A stretch of DNA of 49,798 nt from Actinomycetota bacterium (GTDB lineage: Bacteria; Actinomycetota; Acidimicrobiia; Acidimicrobiales; Ilumatobacteraceae): contig SXKB01000091.1 of the NCBI GenBank assembly GCA_005778215.1, positions 1 through 49,798 on the forward strand, given 5' to 3'. The notes beneath the pieces were generated by a model. It saw nothing but the letters and a program-made list of their open reading frames with translations, made no database searches and was not told where the DNA came from. How positions within the stretch are numbered: the stretch's first letter is position 1; the number at the start of each line of letters is the position of its first letter. A program made the translations under genes and the position numbers. Shown here piece after piece: positions 25,448 to 33,793 of this stretch.

Positions 25448-28359
25448 GCACGTGGCGTCGATTCCTGCATGCCGTGGCCCATCCCATGGTGTGGCTGCGC
25501 GACGTGTGCGGCGGCGAGTCGGCGTTCCCGCTCGTGGTGCTGTTCGGCCTCAACGCGGTCGACGAACTCGACCGCACCGCGTTCGGCATCCTGCTGCCGA
25601 ACATCCGCGACGAGTTCAACCTCGACAACACGGGGGTGCTCAGCCTGGTGGCGTTGTCGTCCATCGCCGCCCTGGCGTTGCAGGTGCCCATCGCCCAGTA
25701 CGCCGACCGCTCGAAGCGGGTGCCCCTGGCCATCGTCGGCGCACTCATCTGGGCCACCTTCAGCGGCATGACCGGACTCGCCACCGGCGTGGTCATCCTC
25801 ACCATCGCGCGCAGCGGCAGCAGCCTGGGCAAGGCGGTCATCGACCCGACGCACAACTCGCTGCTCGCCGACTACTACCCCATCGCAGCGCGCAGCAAGG
25901 TGTTCAGCACGCACCGCGCCGCCAACGCCGTCGGCGCGTTCATCGGTCCCCTCACCGCCGGCATGCTGGCCTACGCATTCGACTGGCGGGTGCCGTTCCT
26001 GGTGTTCGTGGTGCCCACGTTGGTGTTCGCGGTGCTGGCGCTGCGGCTGAAGGAACCCGTGCGCGGCAAGTGGGAACGCGAAGCCGCCGGCGCGAACGAG
26101 GAGGTGTCCAACACCGAGGAGACCGTGCCGTCGTTCGCCGAGAGCTGGCGCACCGTGCAGAAGATCCACACGCTGCAGCGGCTGTGGTGGAGCCTCCCGT
26201 TCCTGGCCACCGCACTCATCGGGTTCGTGGTGCTCGCGTCGCTGCTGTACGAGCAGCAGTTCGACCTCGACGAGCGCGCTCGTGGTGTGGCTGCGGCGAT
26301 CGCCGAACCGTTCCAGTTGGTGGGCCTGGTGCTGGGCACGCGCTACATCACCAAGCGGTTCATGGCCGACATGAAGGGCCTCATCCGATTCCTGTCGCGC
26401 ATCGCCCTCGTCACCTCCGTCGCCTCCGTCGGCTTCGCGGCCGCACCCACCGTGTGGTTCGCCGTGGCGTTGAACTGCATCATCTCGGCGGCGCTCGCGG
26501 TGGTGGGCCCCGGCATCCTCGTGGCCCTGTCGCTCGCCATCCCGGCCCGCGCCCGCGCCACCGGCTTCAGCGTCGCCTCGCTGTGGGTGATCCCCGGCCT
26601 GCTGATCCTGCCGCTCATCGGGTGGATCAGCAACGAGATCGGCATCCGCTGGGGCATGCTCACCCTGATGCCGCTGTTCATCATCGGCAGCCTCATCCTC
26701 GGCACGGCGCAGCACACCATCGACGCCGACATCGCCCAGGTGTGGCAGAGCTCTGCGGCGCGTAGCGAGGCGTTGTACCAACGCCGCCGGGGTGAGGCCG
26801 ACCTGCTGATCGTGCGCAATCTCGACGCCGGCTACACCGGCCGTCAGGTGCTGTTCGGTGTCGACATCGACGTGAAGGAAGGCGAGATCGTCGCCCTGCT
26901 CGGCACCAACGGCGCGGGCAAGAGCACACTGCTGAAATCGATCAGCGGCGTGGTGGAAGCCGATCGTGGTGCCGTGGTGCTCGACGGTCGCGACATCACG
27001 CACGCGCCGCCCGAGGAGATCGCCACGTTCGGCATCAGCCAGATGCCCGGCGGGCAGGGCGTGTTCGGATCGCTCACCGTCGCCGAGAACCTGCAGCTCG
27101 CCGGCTGGACCCGCCGCAGCGACCCCGACGGCGTGGCCGCCGCGACGGAGGAAGTGCTCGAGCTGTTCCCGGTGCTGCGCGACCGTCTCGATCGTTCGGC
27201 TGCCGACCTGAGCGGCGGCCAGCAGCAGATGCTCGCGCTCGGCATGGCGTTCGTGGCCAAGCCGCGCGTGCTGCTCATCGACGAACTCTCGTTGGGTCTC
27301 GCCCCGGTGGTGGTGGGTCAACTGCTGCCGCTCGTGCAGCGTGTCGCCCAGCAGGGCACGGCGGTGATCCTGGTGGAGCAGAGCGTGAACGTGGCGCTCA
27401 CCGTGGCCGAGCGGGCGTACTTCATGGAACGCGGCACGATTCGTTTCTCCGGGCCCACCTCCGAACTGCTCGACCGCAAGGACCTGCTGCGGTCGGTGTT
27501 CCTCTCCGGTGCCGCCGAACCCGGCGCCGTGCCCGCCGCCCCACCGCCCGCCCCCTCGGGCGAGCCGTTGCTGCGAGTGGTGGAGCTGGTGAAGTCGTTC
27601 GGCGGCAACCGCGCCGTGAACGCCGCGAGCTTCGAGGTGTACGAACGCGAGATCGTCGGCATGATCGGCCCCCACGGCGCCGGCAAGACCACCATCTTCG
27701 ACCTCATCAGCGGGTTCGTGCCGCACGACATGGGCCGCGTGGTGCTGGCCGGTATCGACATCGGCGAACTCCCGCCCGACCGCCGTGCCGCCGCCGGCCT
27801 CGGCCGCAGCTTCCAGGACGCACGGCTCTTCCCCGACATGACGGTGGAGGAGACCCTCGCCGTCTCGCTGGAACGCTGGATCCAGAACCGCAGTGCCATC
27901 GCCGCGGCGGTGCGGTGGCCCGCGGTGTACGACGACGAGGAACGCACGGCGCTGCGCGTCGACGAACTGATCGAGTTGATGCACCTCGGCGACTATCGCA
28001 ACGCGTTCGTGCGCGAACTCAGCACCGGCACGCGGCGCATCGTCGATCTGGCGTGCATCGCTGCGCATCGCCCGGTGATGGTGATGCTCGACGAACCATC
28101 GGGCGGTATCGCCCAACGAGAAGTGGAAGCACTGGCTCCCGTGCTGCGTCGCCTGCGCGACGAGATGGGCGCCAGCCTGCTGGTGATCGAACACGACATC
28201 CCGCTGATCTCGTCGATCAGCGACCGGCTCGTCGCGCTCGACCAGGGTGCCGTGCTCACGTCGGGCGCACCGTCCGACGTACTGCTGCATCCGGAAGTGA
28301 TAGAGAGCTATTTGGGGAACAACACTGCGGCGCAAGCACGCAGCGGCACGAGGGGGTAA
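25444..28359 (+). CDS. MFS transporter fused to two Liv-type ABC ATPase domains (LivF-like then LivG-like)
   Basis: MFS part: AFGILLPNIRDEFNLDNTGVLSLVALSSIAALALQVPIAQYADRSKRVPLAIVGAL. ATPase 1: GTNGAGKSTLLKSI/LSGGQQQMLALGMAF/VLLIDELSLGLAP. ATPase 2: GPHGAGKTTIFDLISGF/ELSTGTRRIVDLACI/VMLDEPSGG. Single 971-aa ORF; ATGA overlap with LivHM. Confidence 0.93.
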   Translation: MSTWRRFLHAVAHPMVWLRDVCGGESAFPLVVLFGLNAVDELDRTAFGILLPNIRDEFNLDNTGVLSLVALSSIAALALQVPIAQYADRSKRVPLAIVGALIWATFSGMTGLATGVVILTIARSGSSLGKAVIDPTHNSLLADYYPIAARSKVFSTHRAANAVGAFIGPLTAGMLAYAFDWRVPFLVFVVPTLVFAVLALRLKEPVRGKWEREAAGANEEVSNTEETVPSFAESWRTVQKIHTLQRLWWSLPFLATALIGFVVLASLLYEQQFDLDERARGVAAAIAEPFQLVGLVLGTRYITKRFMADMKGLIRFLSRIALVTSVASVGFAAAPTVWFAVALNCIISAALAVVGPGILVALSLAIPARARATGFSVASLWVIPGLLILPLIGWISNEIGIRWGMLTLMPLFIIGSLILGTAQHTIDADIAQVWQSSAARSEALYQRRRGEADLLIVRNLDAGYTGRQVLFGVDIDVKEGEIVALLGTNGAGKSTLLKSISGVVEADRGAVVLDGRDITHAPPEEIATFGISQMPGGQGVFGSLTVAENLQLAGWTRRSDPDGVAAATEEVLELFPVLRDRLDRSAADLSGGQQQMLALGMAFVAKPRVLLIDELSLGLAPVVVGQLLPLVQRVAQQGTAVILVEQSVNVALTVAERAYFMERGTIRFSGPTSELLDRKDLLRSVFLSGAAEPGAVPAAPPPAPSGEPLLRVVELVKSFGGNRAVNAASFEVYEREIVGMIGPHGAGKTTIFDLISGFVPHDMGRVVLAGIDIGELPPDRRAAAGLGRSFQDARLFPDMTVEETLAVSLERWIQNRSAIAAAVRWPAVYDDEERTALRVDELIELMHLGDYRNAFVRELSTGTRRIVDLACIAAHRPVMVMLDEPSGGIAQREVEALAPVLRRLRDEMGASLLVIEHDIPLISSISDRLVALDQGAVLTSGAPSDVLLHPEVIESYLGNNTAAQARSGTRG

Positions 28360-28363
28360 TGCC

Positions 28364-30145
28364 ATGCAGCCAGCCAGCGCATCGGGAGCCACGCCGCCCG
28401 GCGGCAACCGTCAGCTGAAGCGATGGGGACCGATCATCGCGGTCGTCGTGGTCGCGCTCGTGGGAGGCGGCATCCTGCTCGCCACCCAGGGCGGTGACGA
28501 CGAGGACGCCGGTGGCGACACCACGCTCGCGGTCGAGACGACGGCGGGGGGTGACACCACCACACCGGGCACCGACCCGGCCAGTACCGACTCGGCACCG
28601 CCGTCGGGGGAGATCACCTTCCCGATGAGCTGGAGCGACGCCGAGGCTGCCGGCCTCACCGACCAGATCGAGTGGGGCGACCGGTGCGACACCAGCACGG
28701 GCCGCATCGCGGTGCCCGACTTCTTCCGCAGCGAGTGCTTCGCTCCGTTCACCGGTGACAACGGGGGCGCGACCGCCACCGGCGTGACCGCCGACGAGAT
28801 CACCATCGTCTACTACGAGGGTCCCGACGCCGACCCGGTGATCTCGTACATCACCGACGCCATCTCGGTCGACGACACCAACGCCCAGCAGTTCGAGACG
28901 ATGCAGGGCATCGTCGACTACTACGAGGCGTACTACGAGTTGTACGGCCGCACCATCAACCTCGTCACCTACGAGGGCACCGGCATCGCCACCGACGAAG
29001 TGGCCGCCCGTGCCGACGCCGCGGCGATCGTCGAGCAGTACCAGCCGTTCGCCGTGCTCGGTGGGCCCGCGCTCACCAGCGCGTTCGCCGACGAACTGGC
29101 CAAGAACCAGACGTTGTGCATCGGCTGCACCCCGGGCCAGCCGCCCGAGTTCTACACCGAACGCGATCCGTACGTGTGGGGCCTCGACGGCAGCGCCATC
29201 CAGAAGCAGACCCACGTGCTGGAGTTCATCCAGAAGCAGCTGGTCGGCAAGAACGCCGAGCACGCCGGCGAGGCGCTCCAGGCGACGCCGCGTTCGTTCG
29301 GCCTCGTGTACCTCGAGAGCAGCGGTGCCTCGAAGGACCTCGCCGACCGGTTCGGGGCCGAGATGGCCGCGCTCGGCGCGCCGCTCGCCGAAGTGGTGGC
29401 GTACCAACTCGACCCGGCCACCATCCAGCAGCAGGCGTCGCAGGTGATCACCAAGCTGAAGGCCGCCGGTGTCACCACCGTGGTGTTCAGCGGTGACCCC
29501 GTTGCCCCGCGCGACTTCACCAAGGAAGCCACGGCGCAGGAGTACTTCCCCGAGTGGGTGGTCGCCGCCAGCACGCTCGTCGACGTGACGGCATTCGCCC
29601 GCACGTACGACCAGCAGCAGTGGGCGCACGCGTTCGGTGTCACCCAGCTGGCCGCCCGCGGCAACCCGGTCACCACCGGTGCCTATGCGAACTACGAGTG
29701 GTTCACCGGCTCGCCGCCGCCCGCCGACGACTCCATCGGTGTCATCGCCCCGAACCCGGCACTGCTGTTCGCCGTGCTGCAGGGCATCGGCCCGAACGTG
29801 AGCGCCGAGAGCTTCCGTGACGCGCTGTTCGCCGCGGACGCCACCACCCGGGCCATCAGCCAGCCGTCGCTCAGCTACGGCGACAAGGGCATCTGGGCCG
29901 GCGTCACCGACTTCCAGGGTGTCGACGACGCGACGGTGTTCTGGTGGGATCCCGCCGCGACCGGGCCCGACGAGATCCGCAAGGACGGCACCGGCATGTA
30001 CCAGTACGTCGACGGCGGTACCCGGTACCTGCCCGGCGAATGGCCCACCGAGGACCGACTGTTCGATCCCAACGGTGCGGTGGCCATCTACGACACCCCG
30101 CCCGCGGGCGAGGAACGCGGCGACTACCCCAGCCCCGCAGGCTGA
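28364..30145 (+). CDS. membrane-anchored ABC transporter substrate-binding protein (Leu/Ile/Val-binding-like)
   Basis: Immediately downstream of the ABC genes; N-terminal TM anchor RWGPIIAVVVVALVGGGILLATQ, then an acidic/Thr-rich linker and a periplasmic binding fold. Confidence 0.85.
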   Translation: MQPASASGATPPGGNRQLKRWGPIIAVVVVALVGGGILLATQGGDDEDAGGDTTLAVETTAGGDTTTPGTDPASTDSAPPSGEITFPMSWSDAEAAGLTDQIEWGDRCDTSTGRIAVPDFFRSECFAPFTGDNGGATATGVTADEITIVYYEGPDADPVISYITDAISVDDTNAQQFETMQGIVDYYEAYYELYGRTINLVTYEGTGIATDEVAARADAAAIVEQYQPFAVLGGPALTSAFADELAKNQTLCIGCTPGQPPEFYTERDPYVWGLDGSAIQKQTHVLEFIQKQLVGKNAEHAGEALQATPRSFGLVYLESSGASKDLADRFGAEMAALGAPLAEVVAYQLDPATIQQQASQVITKLKAAGVTTVVFSGDPVAPRDFTKEATAQEYFPEWVVAASTLVDVTAFARTYDQQQWAHAFGVTQLAARGNPVTTGAYANYEWFTGSPPPADDSIGVIAPNPALLFAVLQGIGPNVSAESFRDALFAADATTRAISQPSLSYGDKGIWAGVTDFQGVDDATVFWWDPAATGPDEIRKDGTGMYQYVDGGTRYLPGEWPTEDRLFDPNGAVAIYDTPPAGEERGDYPSPAG

Positions 30146-30811
30146 TCAGTCGGGGATCGCCCAATCGATCGGCGGCAGTCCGGCCGCCTCCAGCGCTGCG
30201 TTCGTGGCGCTGAACGGCCGGCTGCCGAAGAACCCGTTGTGCGCGCTGAGCGGTGACGGGTGGGCCGACTCCACCACGGTGTGGCGGTCGAGGTCGATCA
30301 GCGACTTCTTCCGCCGCGCCGAGGCACCCCACAGGACGAACACCACCCGATGCGGCTTCGCGTTCACGGCGCGGAGCACCTCGTCGGTGAACGTCTCCCA
30401 CCCCTTGCCCTGATGTGACGCGGCCTGCCCGGCGCGCACGGTGAGCGTGGCGTTGAGCAGCAGCACCCCCTGCCGAGCCCACGCCTCGAGGTTGCCGTGC
30501 CGTGGCGCCGGGATGCCCAGGTCGGCGGTGAGTTCCTTGTGGATGTTCTGCAAGGAGGGCGGCACCGCCACACCCGGCCGCACCGAGAAACACAGGCCGT
30601 GCGCCTGGCCGGGGCCGTGGTAGGGGTCCTGCCCGAGGATCACCACGCGGGTGGTGGCGAACGGCGTGAGGTGCAGGGCGGCGAACACCTCGGGCGCCGG
30701 GGGAAAAACCAGATGGCGGGCACGTTCGCCCGCCACGAAATCCTGGAGTTGATGCCAGTACGGCTTCGCGAACTCGCTGCGCAGTACCGGGTTCCAATCC
30801 GTGGTGGGCAC
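30146..30811 (-). CDS. ung: uracil-DNA glycosylase
   Basis: VVILGQDPYHGPGQAHGLCFSV and ESAHPSPLSAHNGFFGSRPFS; family 1 UDG motifs. Start ambiguous between GTG 30811 and GTG 30835. Confidence 0.96.
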   Translation of the reverse strand: MPTTDWNPVLRSEFAKPYWHQLQDFVAGERARHLVFPPAPEVFAALHLTPFATTRVVILGQDPYHGPGQAHGLCFSVRPGVAVPPSLQNIHKELTADLGIPAPRHGNLEAWARQGVLLLNATLTVRAGQAASHQGKGWETFTDEVLRAVNAKPHRVVFVLWGASARRKKSLIDLDRHTVVESAHPSPLSAHNGFFGSRPFSATNAALEAAGLPPIDWAIPD

Positions 30812-30835
30812 CCCTCCAGTATGGAGGGTGCCCAC
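30804..30835. promoter_or_regulatory. 14-bp stem hairpin (one bulge) overlapping the ung translation start
   Basis: GTGGGCACCC(c)TCCA-gta-TGGAGGGTGCCCAC. Confidence 0.5.
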
Positions 30836-30862
30836 CCGTCGGATCAGATCAGTGAGGTCGGA

Positions 30863-31366
30863 TCAGGGAGCGACGCTGGAGCTGGAGCTCGAGCTGCTCG
30901 AGGTGTCGACGCTGGTGCTGGTGGCATCGTCGTCGTCGTCCTCGTCCTCGTCGTCCTCGTCGTCATCCTCGTCGTCGTCGAGGCTGGACGAGGTGCTGTC
31001 GTCGTCGTCCTCGTCGTCGTCGTCGAGCGAGCTCGAGGTGGCGTCGTCATCGTCGTCGTCGAGGCTGGACGAGGTGCTGTCGTCGTCCTCGTCGTCGTCG
31101 ACGCTGCTCGAGGTGGCATCGTCGATGCTGCTCGAGGTGCTGTCGTCGACACTCGACTCGGTGGCCTCGTCGTCGAGGCTCGACTCGGTGGCGTCGTCGT
31201 CGATCGACGAATCGGTGGCCTCGACGGACGCGTCCACGCTGGTGGTGGTGTCGTCGTTCTGCGAGCGGCCACTGCCCGTCGCAGCGGCAGCGAACCCGGC
31301 AGCACCGAAGACCAGCACACCCGTGAGGGCGCTGATCACGATCATGCGGCGGCGTTGGTTGATCAT
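30863..31366 (-). CDS. secreted/anchored Asp-Ser-rich low-complexity protein
   Basis: MINQRRRMIVISALTGVLVFGAAGFAAAATG followed by repeats such as ATESSLDDEATESSVDDSTSSSIDD and SLDDDDEDDDD. AGGAGGAA Shine-Dalgarno upstream. Confidence 0.75.
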   Translation of the reverse strand: MINQRRRMIVISALTGVLVFGAAGFAAAATGSGRSQNDDTTTSVDASVEATDSSIDDDATESSLDDEATESSVDDSTSSSIDDATSSSVDDDEDDDSTSSSLDDDDDDATSSSLDDDDEDDDDSTSSSLDDDEDDDEDDEDEDDDDDATSTSVDTSSSSSSSSSVAP

Positions 31367-31505
31367 GGGTGTTCCTCCTGTCTGAACGGAGGGGACACGA
31401 CGCAGCGACACGAAAGGTTGGGCACCTTCCAAATCTTTGACAAACGCAAGCAACGGCTGCGACGAGGGCCACGAACGGTGACCGAACGACCGCTGAGCTG
31501 GAAGA

Positions 31506-32177
31506 TCAGCCGTGCTGGGTGATCTCCTCGCGCACCTCACCGTTGTCGGTGCGCACCTCGATGCGCCACGTGATGTCACCGTCGGTGAACTCCACGCGCA
31601 CACGGTGCGGCTCGACCTTGCGCTGGTCGACCCGCTCCTCGAAGCCGTCGAGCGGGTCGGCGCTCACCAGGGTGAGCACCCCGTCGGTGGACGAGATGAT
31701 GACGGAGCCGCCCTCGGACACATACGTGTGCGGGCCATCGGCGAGCGGGGTGGAGGTGGACGAGCTGCTGCTCGACGACCCGCTGTTGCTGCTGTTGCTG
31801 TTGCTGGTGCTGGGATCGGGCACCGAGAGCGAGATCACCGGCACGGTGGTGACCGCCTCGGACGTGTCGACGCTGTCGTCGACCGAATCCTCGGTGGTGA
31901 CCGACACCTCGGTGGTGTCGGACTCGGTGGTGCTGGTGTCGCCACCGAACGAATCGGCCGGCGAGAGCTGCTGGCTGCGGCCACCGCCCTGCACGGCGAA
32001 CGTGCCGAGCGCGAACAGCACGGCGCAGGCGGCTGTGCTGGCCACGAACGTGCGGCGGCGCTTCACCTGGCGCACACGGCCGCGCACGGCGGCATAGGCG
32101 ACGTTGTCGTCGGGATAGGCGCCACTGAGGCGCCCGAGCATCGACTCGATCTGGGGGTCGTCGAACTCGCGGGTCAT
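31506..32177 (-). CDS. putative anti-sigma factor/membrane protein paired with an ECF sigma factor
   Basis: ATGA overlap with the upstream ECF sigma gene; single TM TFVASTAACAVLFALGTFAV; extracytoplasmic Ser/Thr-rich linker and small C-terminal domain. Confidence 0.7.
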   Translation of the reverse strand: MTREFDDPQIESMLGRLSGAYPDDNVAYAAVRGRVRQVKRRRTFVASTAACAVLFALGTFAVQGGGRSQQLSPADSFGGDTSTTESDTTEVSVTTEDSVDDSVDTSEAVTTVPVISLSVPDPSTSNSNSSNSGSSSSSSSTSTPLADGPHTYVSEGGSVIISSTDGVLTLVSADPLDGFEERVDQRKVEPHRVRVEFTDGDITWRIEVRTDNGEVREEITQHG

Positions 32178-32716
32178 CGGGGGGTCTCCTTGTGGTCTTC
32201 CACCATGCCGCGCAGGCGGGCGCGGCCTTGGTGCAGGTGGAAACGCACCGCACCGTCGCTGATCTCGAGCGCACTGGCCACCTCGGCCACACTGAGACCC
32301 TCGACGTAGAACAACGCCATCGCCAACCGCTGCTGCCGGGGCAGGCCGGCGAGGAGGGCACCGGCGTCGGCGCCGTCGCTCCACTCCACACCGTCGTCGC
32401 GGATCTCGCCCTGCAGACGTTGCACGGCCTTGTCCTTGCGACCCTGGCGGCGACTCTCGTCGCGCAGCTTGTTGATGGCGACACGGCGGATCCAGCCCAC
32501 CGGGTCGTCGTAGCGTTGCACCCGGCGCCAGTGCAGATGGGCCTTCACGAAGGCTTCCTGCACGGCATCGGCGGCGGCTTCCTGGCTGCCCGTCACGAGC
32601 GTGAGCGCACGGACCAGACGCCCATAGTGGGCGCGGAACATCGCTTCGAGGTCGTCGACGACGACCACATCGGCGCGCTCGGTGAGCTCGCTCACGACGG
32701 AAGCCAGGTATTCCAC
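32174..32716 (-). CDS. ECF-type RNA polymerase sigma factor (SigE-family-like)
   Basis: FRAHYGRLVRALTLVTGSQEAAADAVQEAFVKAHLHWRRVQRYDDPVGWIRRVAINKLRDE...LPRQQRLAMALFYVEGLSVAEVASALEISDGAVRFHLHQGRARLR. GTG start. Confidence 0.92.
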   Translation of the reverse strand: MEYLASVVSELTERADVVVVDDLEAMFRAHYGRLVRALTLVTGSQEAAADAVQEAFVKAHLHWRRVQRYDDPVGWIRRVAINKLRDESRRQGRKDKAVQRLQGEIRDDGVEWSDGADAGALLAGLPRQQRLAMALFYVEGLSVAEVASALEISDGAVRFHLHQGRARLRGMVEDHKETPR

Positions 32717-32823
32717 GTAGGGGACACGTCCGCACCATGCATGAGGTTTGGCCAGGAGGCGAGTTTTCTGGCCGAATCCCGACCGAGCCTTGGACGTCCC
32801 TTGGAAATCGCTACCGTGAAGGA

Positions 32824-33792
32824 ATGAGCGAGATCCTCGACGTCGACCTCCTGGCCTTCGAACGCGGCACGGCCGAGCAACGGCGTGCCGTGGTCGACGG
32901 TGTGCGCCGCAGCCTCCAGACCGGCTTCGTGTACACGCACCACGACCTGTCGGAGGACATGCTCGACACCACGTACGGCATGTTGAAGGAGTTCTTCGAG
33001 CAGCCCCATGAGGTGAAGCAGGCCTTCGTCGCGCCCGAGAGCCACGGTCAGACAGGTTATACGGGCCTGCTCGTCGAGACCGCTGCCAGCAGCGACGTGC
33101 CCGACTGGAAGGAGATGCTCAACTGGGGCATCTCCCTGCCCGTCGGCCATCCCCTGCGCGACCGCTATCCGCACCGCTACGGGCCGCAGGTGCTGCCCGA
33201 GTCGGCCGTGCCCGGCATCAGCGCCGTGCTCACCACCTTCCACCAGGCCATCGAGCAACTCCAGCGTCGCTTCCTGCGCATCATCGCCGAAGGCATCGGC
33301 TGCCACGAGTCGCTCTTCGACGAGATGACCACCAACGGTGCCACCCTCACCCGCGCCATCCGCTACCCACCGATGGCCCAGGCGCCCGACGAGACCCACG
33401 TGTGGGCCGGATCCCACGGCGACATCAACCTCATCACGGCGCTGCCCCGGGCCACCGCCCCCGGCCTTCAGGTGCTCGTCGACGAGCAGTGGGTCGACGC
33501 CGTCGCCCCCGACGGCCAGGTCATCATCAACACCGGCATGATGCTCGAGCGGCTCACCAACGGGGTCATCCCCACCGGCGTGCACCGTGTGGTCGCCAGT
33601 CCGGGCTACGCCGGCGAGCGCTACAGCGTGGTGCAGTTCTGCCACCCCACGCCCTGGACGCTGCTGAACCCGCTCTCGTCGTGCATCACCCCCGAGCACC
33701 CGCAGCGGTTCTCGGGCATGGTGAGCGCCGATGCGCTCGATCTGGTGCTGTACGAGATCAACCTCGTCGAACACGCCCGACGCGTGAGCTGA
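32824..33792 (+). CDS. isopenicillin N synthase-like 2-oxoglutarate/Fe(II) dioxygenase family protein
   Basis: FVYTHHDLSEDMLDTTYGMLKEFFEQP...WAGSHGDINLITAL...GVHRVVASPGYAGERYSVVQF; HxD...H and RxS motifs. Confidence 0.88.
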   Translation: MSEILDVDLLAFERGTAEQRRAVVDGVRRSLQTGFVYTHHDLSEDMLDTTYGMLKEFFEQPHEVKQAFVAPESHGQTGYTGLLVETAASSDVPDWKEMLNWGISLPVGHPLRDRYPHRYGPQVLPESAVPGISAVLTTFHQAIEQLQRRFLRIIAEGIGCHESLFDEMTTNGATLTRAIRYPPMAQAPDETHVWAGSHGDINLITALPRATAPGLQVLVDEQWVDAVAPDGQVIINTGMMLERLTNGVIPTGVHRVVASPGYAGERYSVVQFCHPTPWTLLNPLSSCITPEHPQRFSGMVSADALDLVLYEINLVEHARRVS

Positions 33793-33793
33793 C

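Noticed and set aside
24970-28407. 1145-aa antisense ORF opposite the MFS-ABC fusion
   Set aside because: His/Gly/Arg/Glu-rich low-complexity translation typical of the reverse frame of a GC3-biased gene. The sense strand encodes clear conserved domains.
30900-31210. Possible CRISPR or minisatellite array
   Set aside because: The repeats are short in-frame TCG/GTC-type codon runs encoding Asp/Ser blocks, with no spacer-repeat structure. They are explained by a low-complexity protein.
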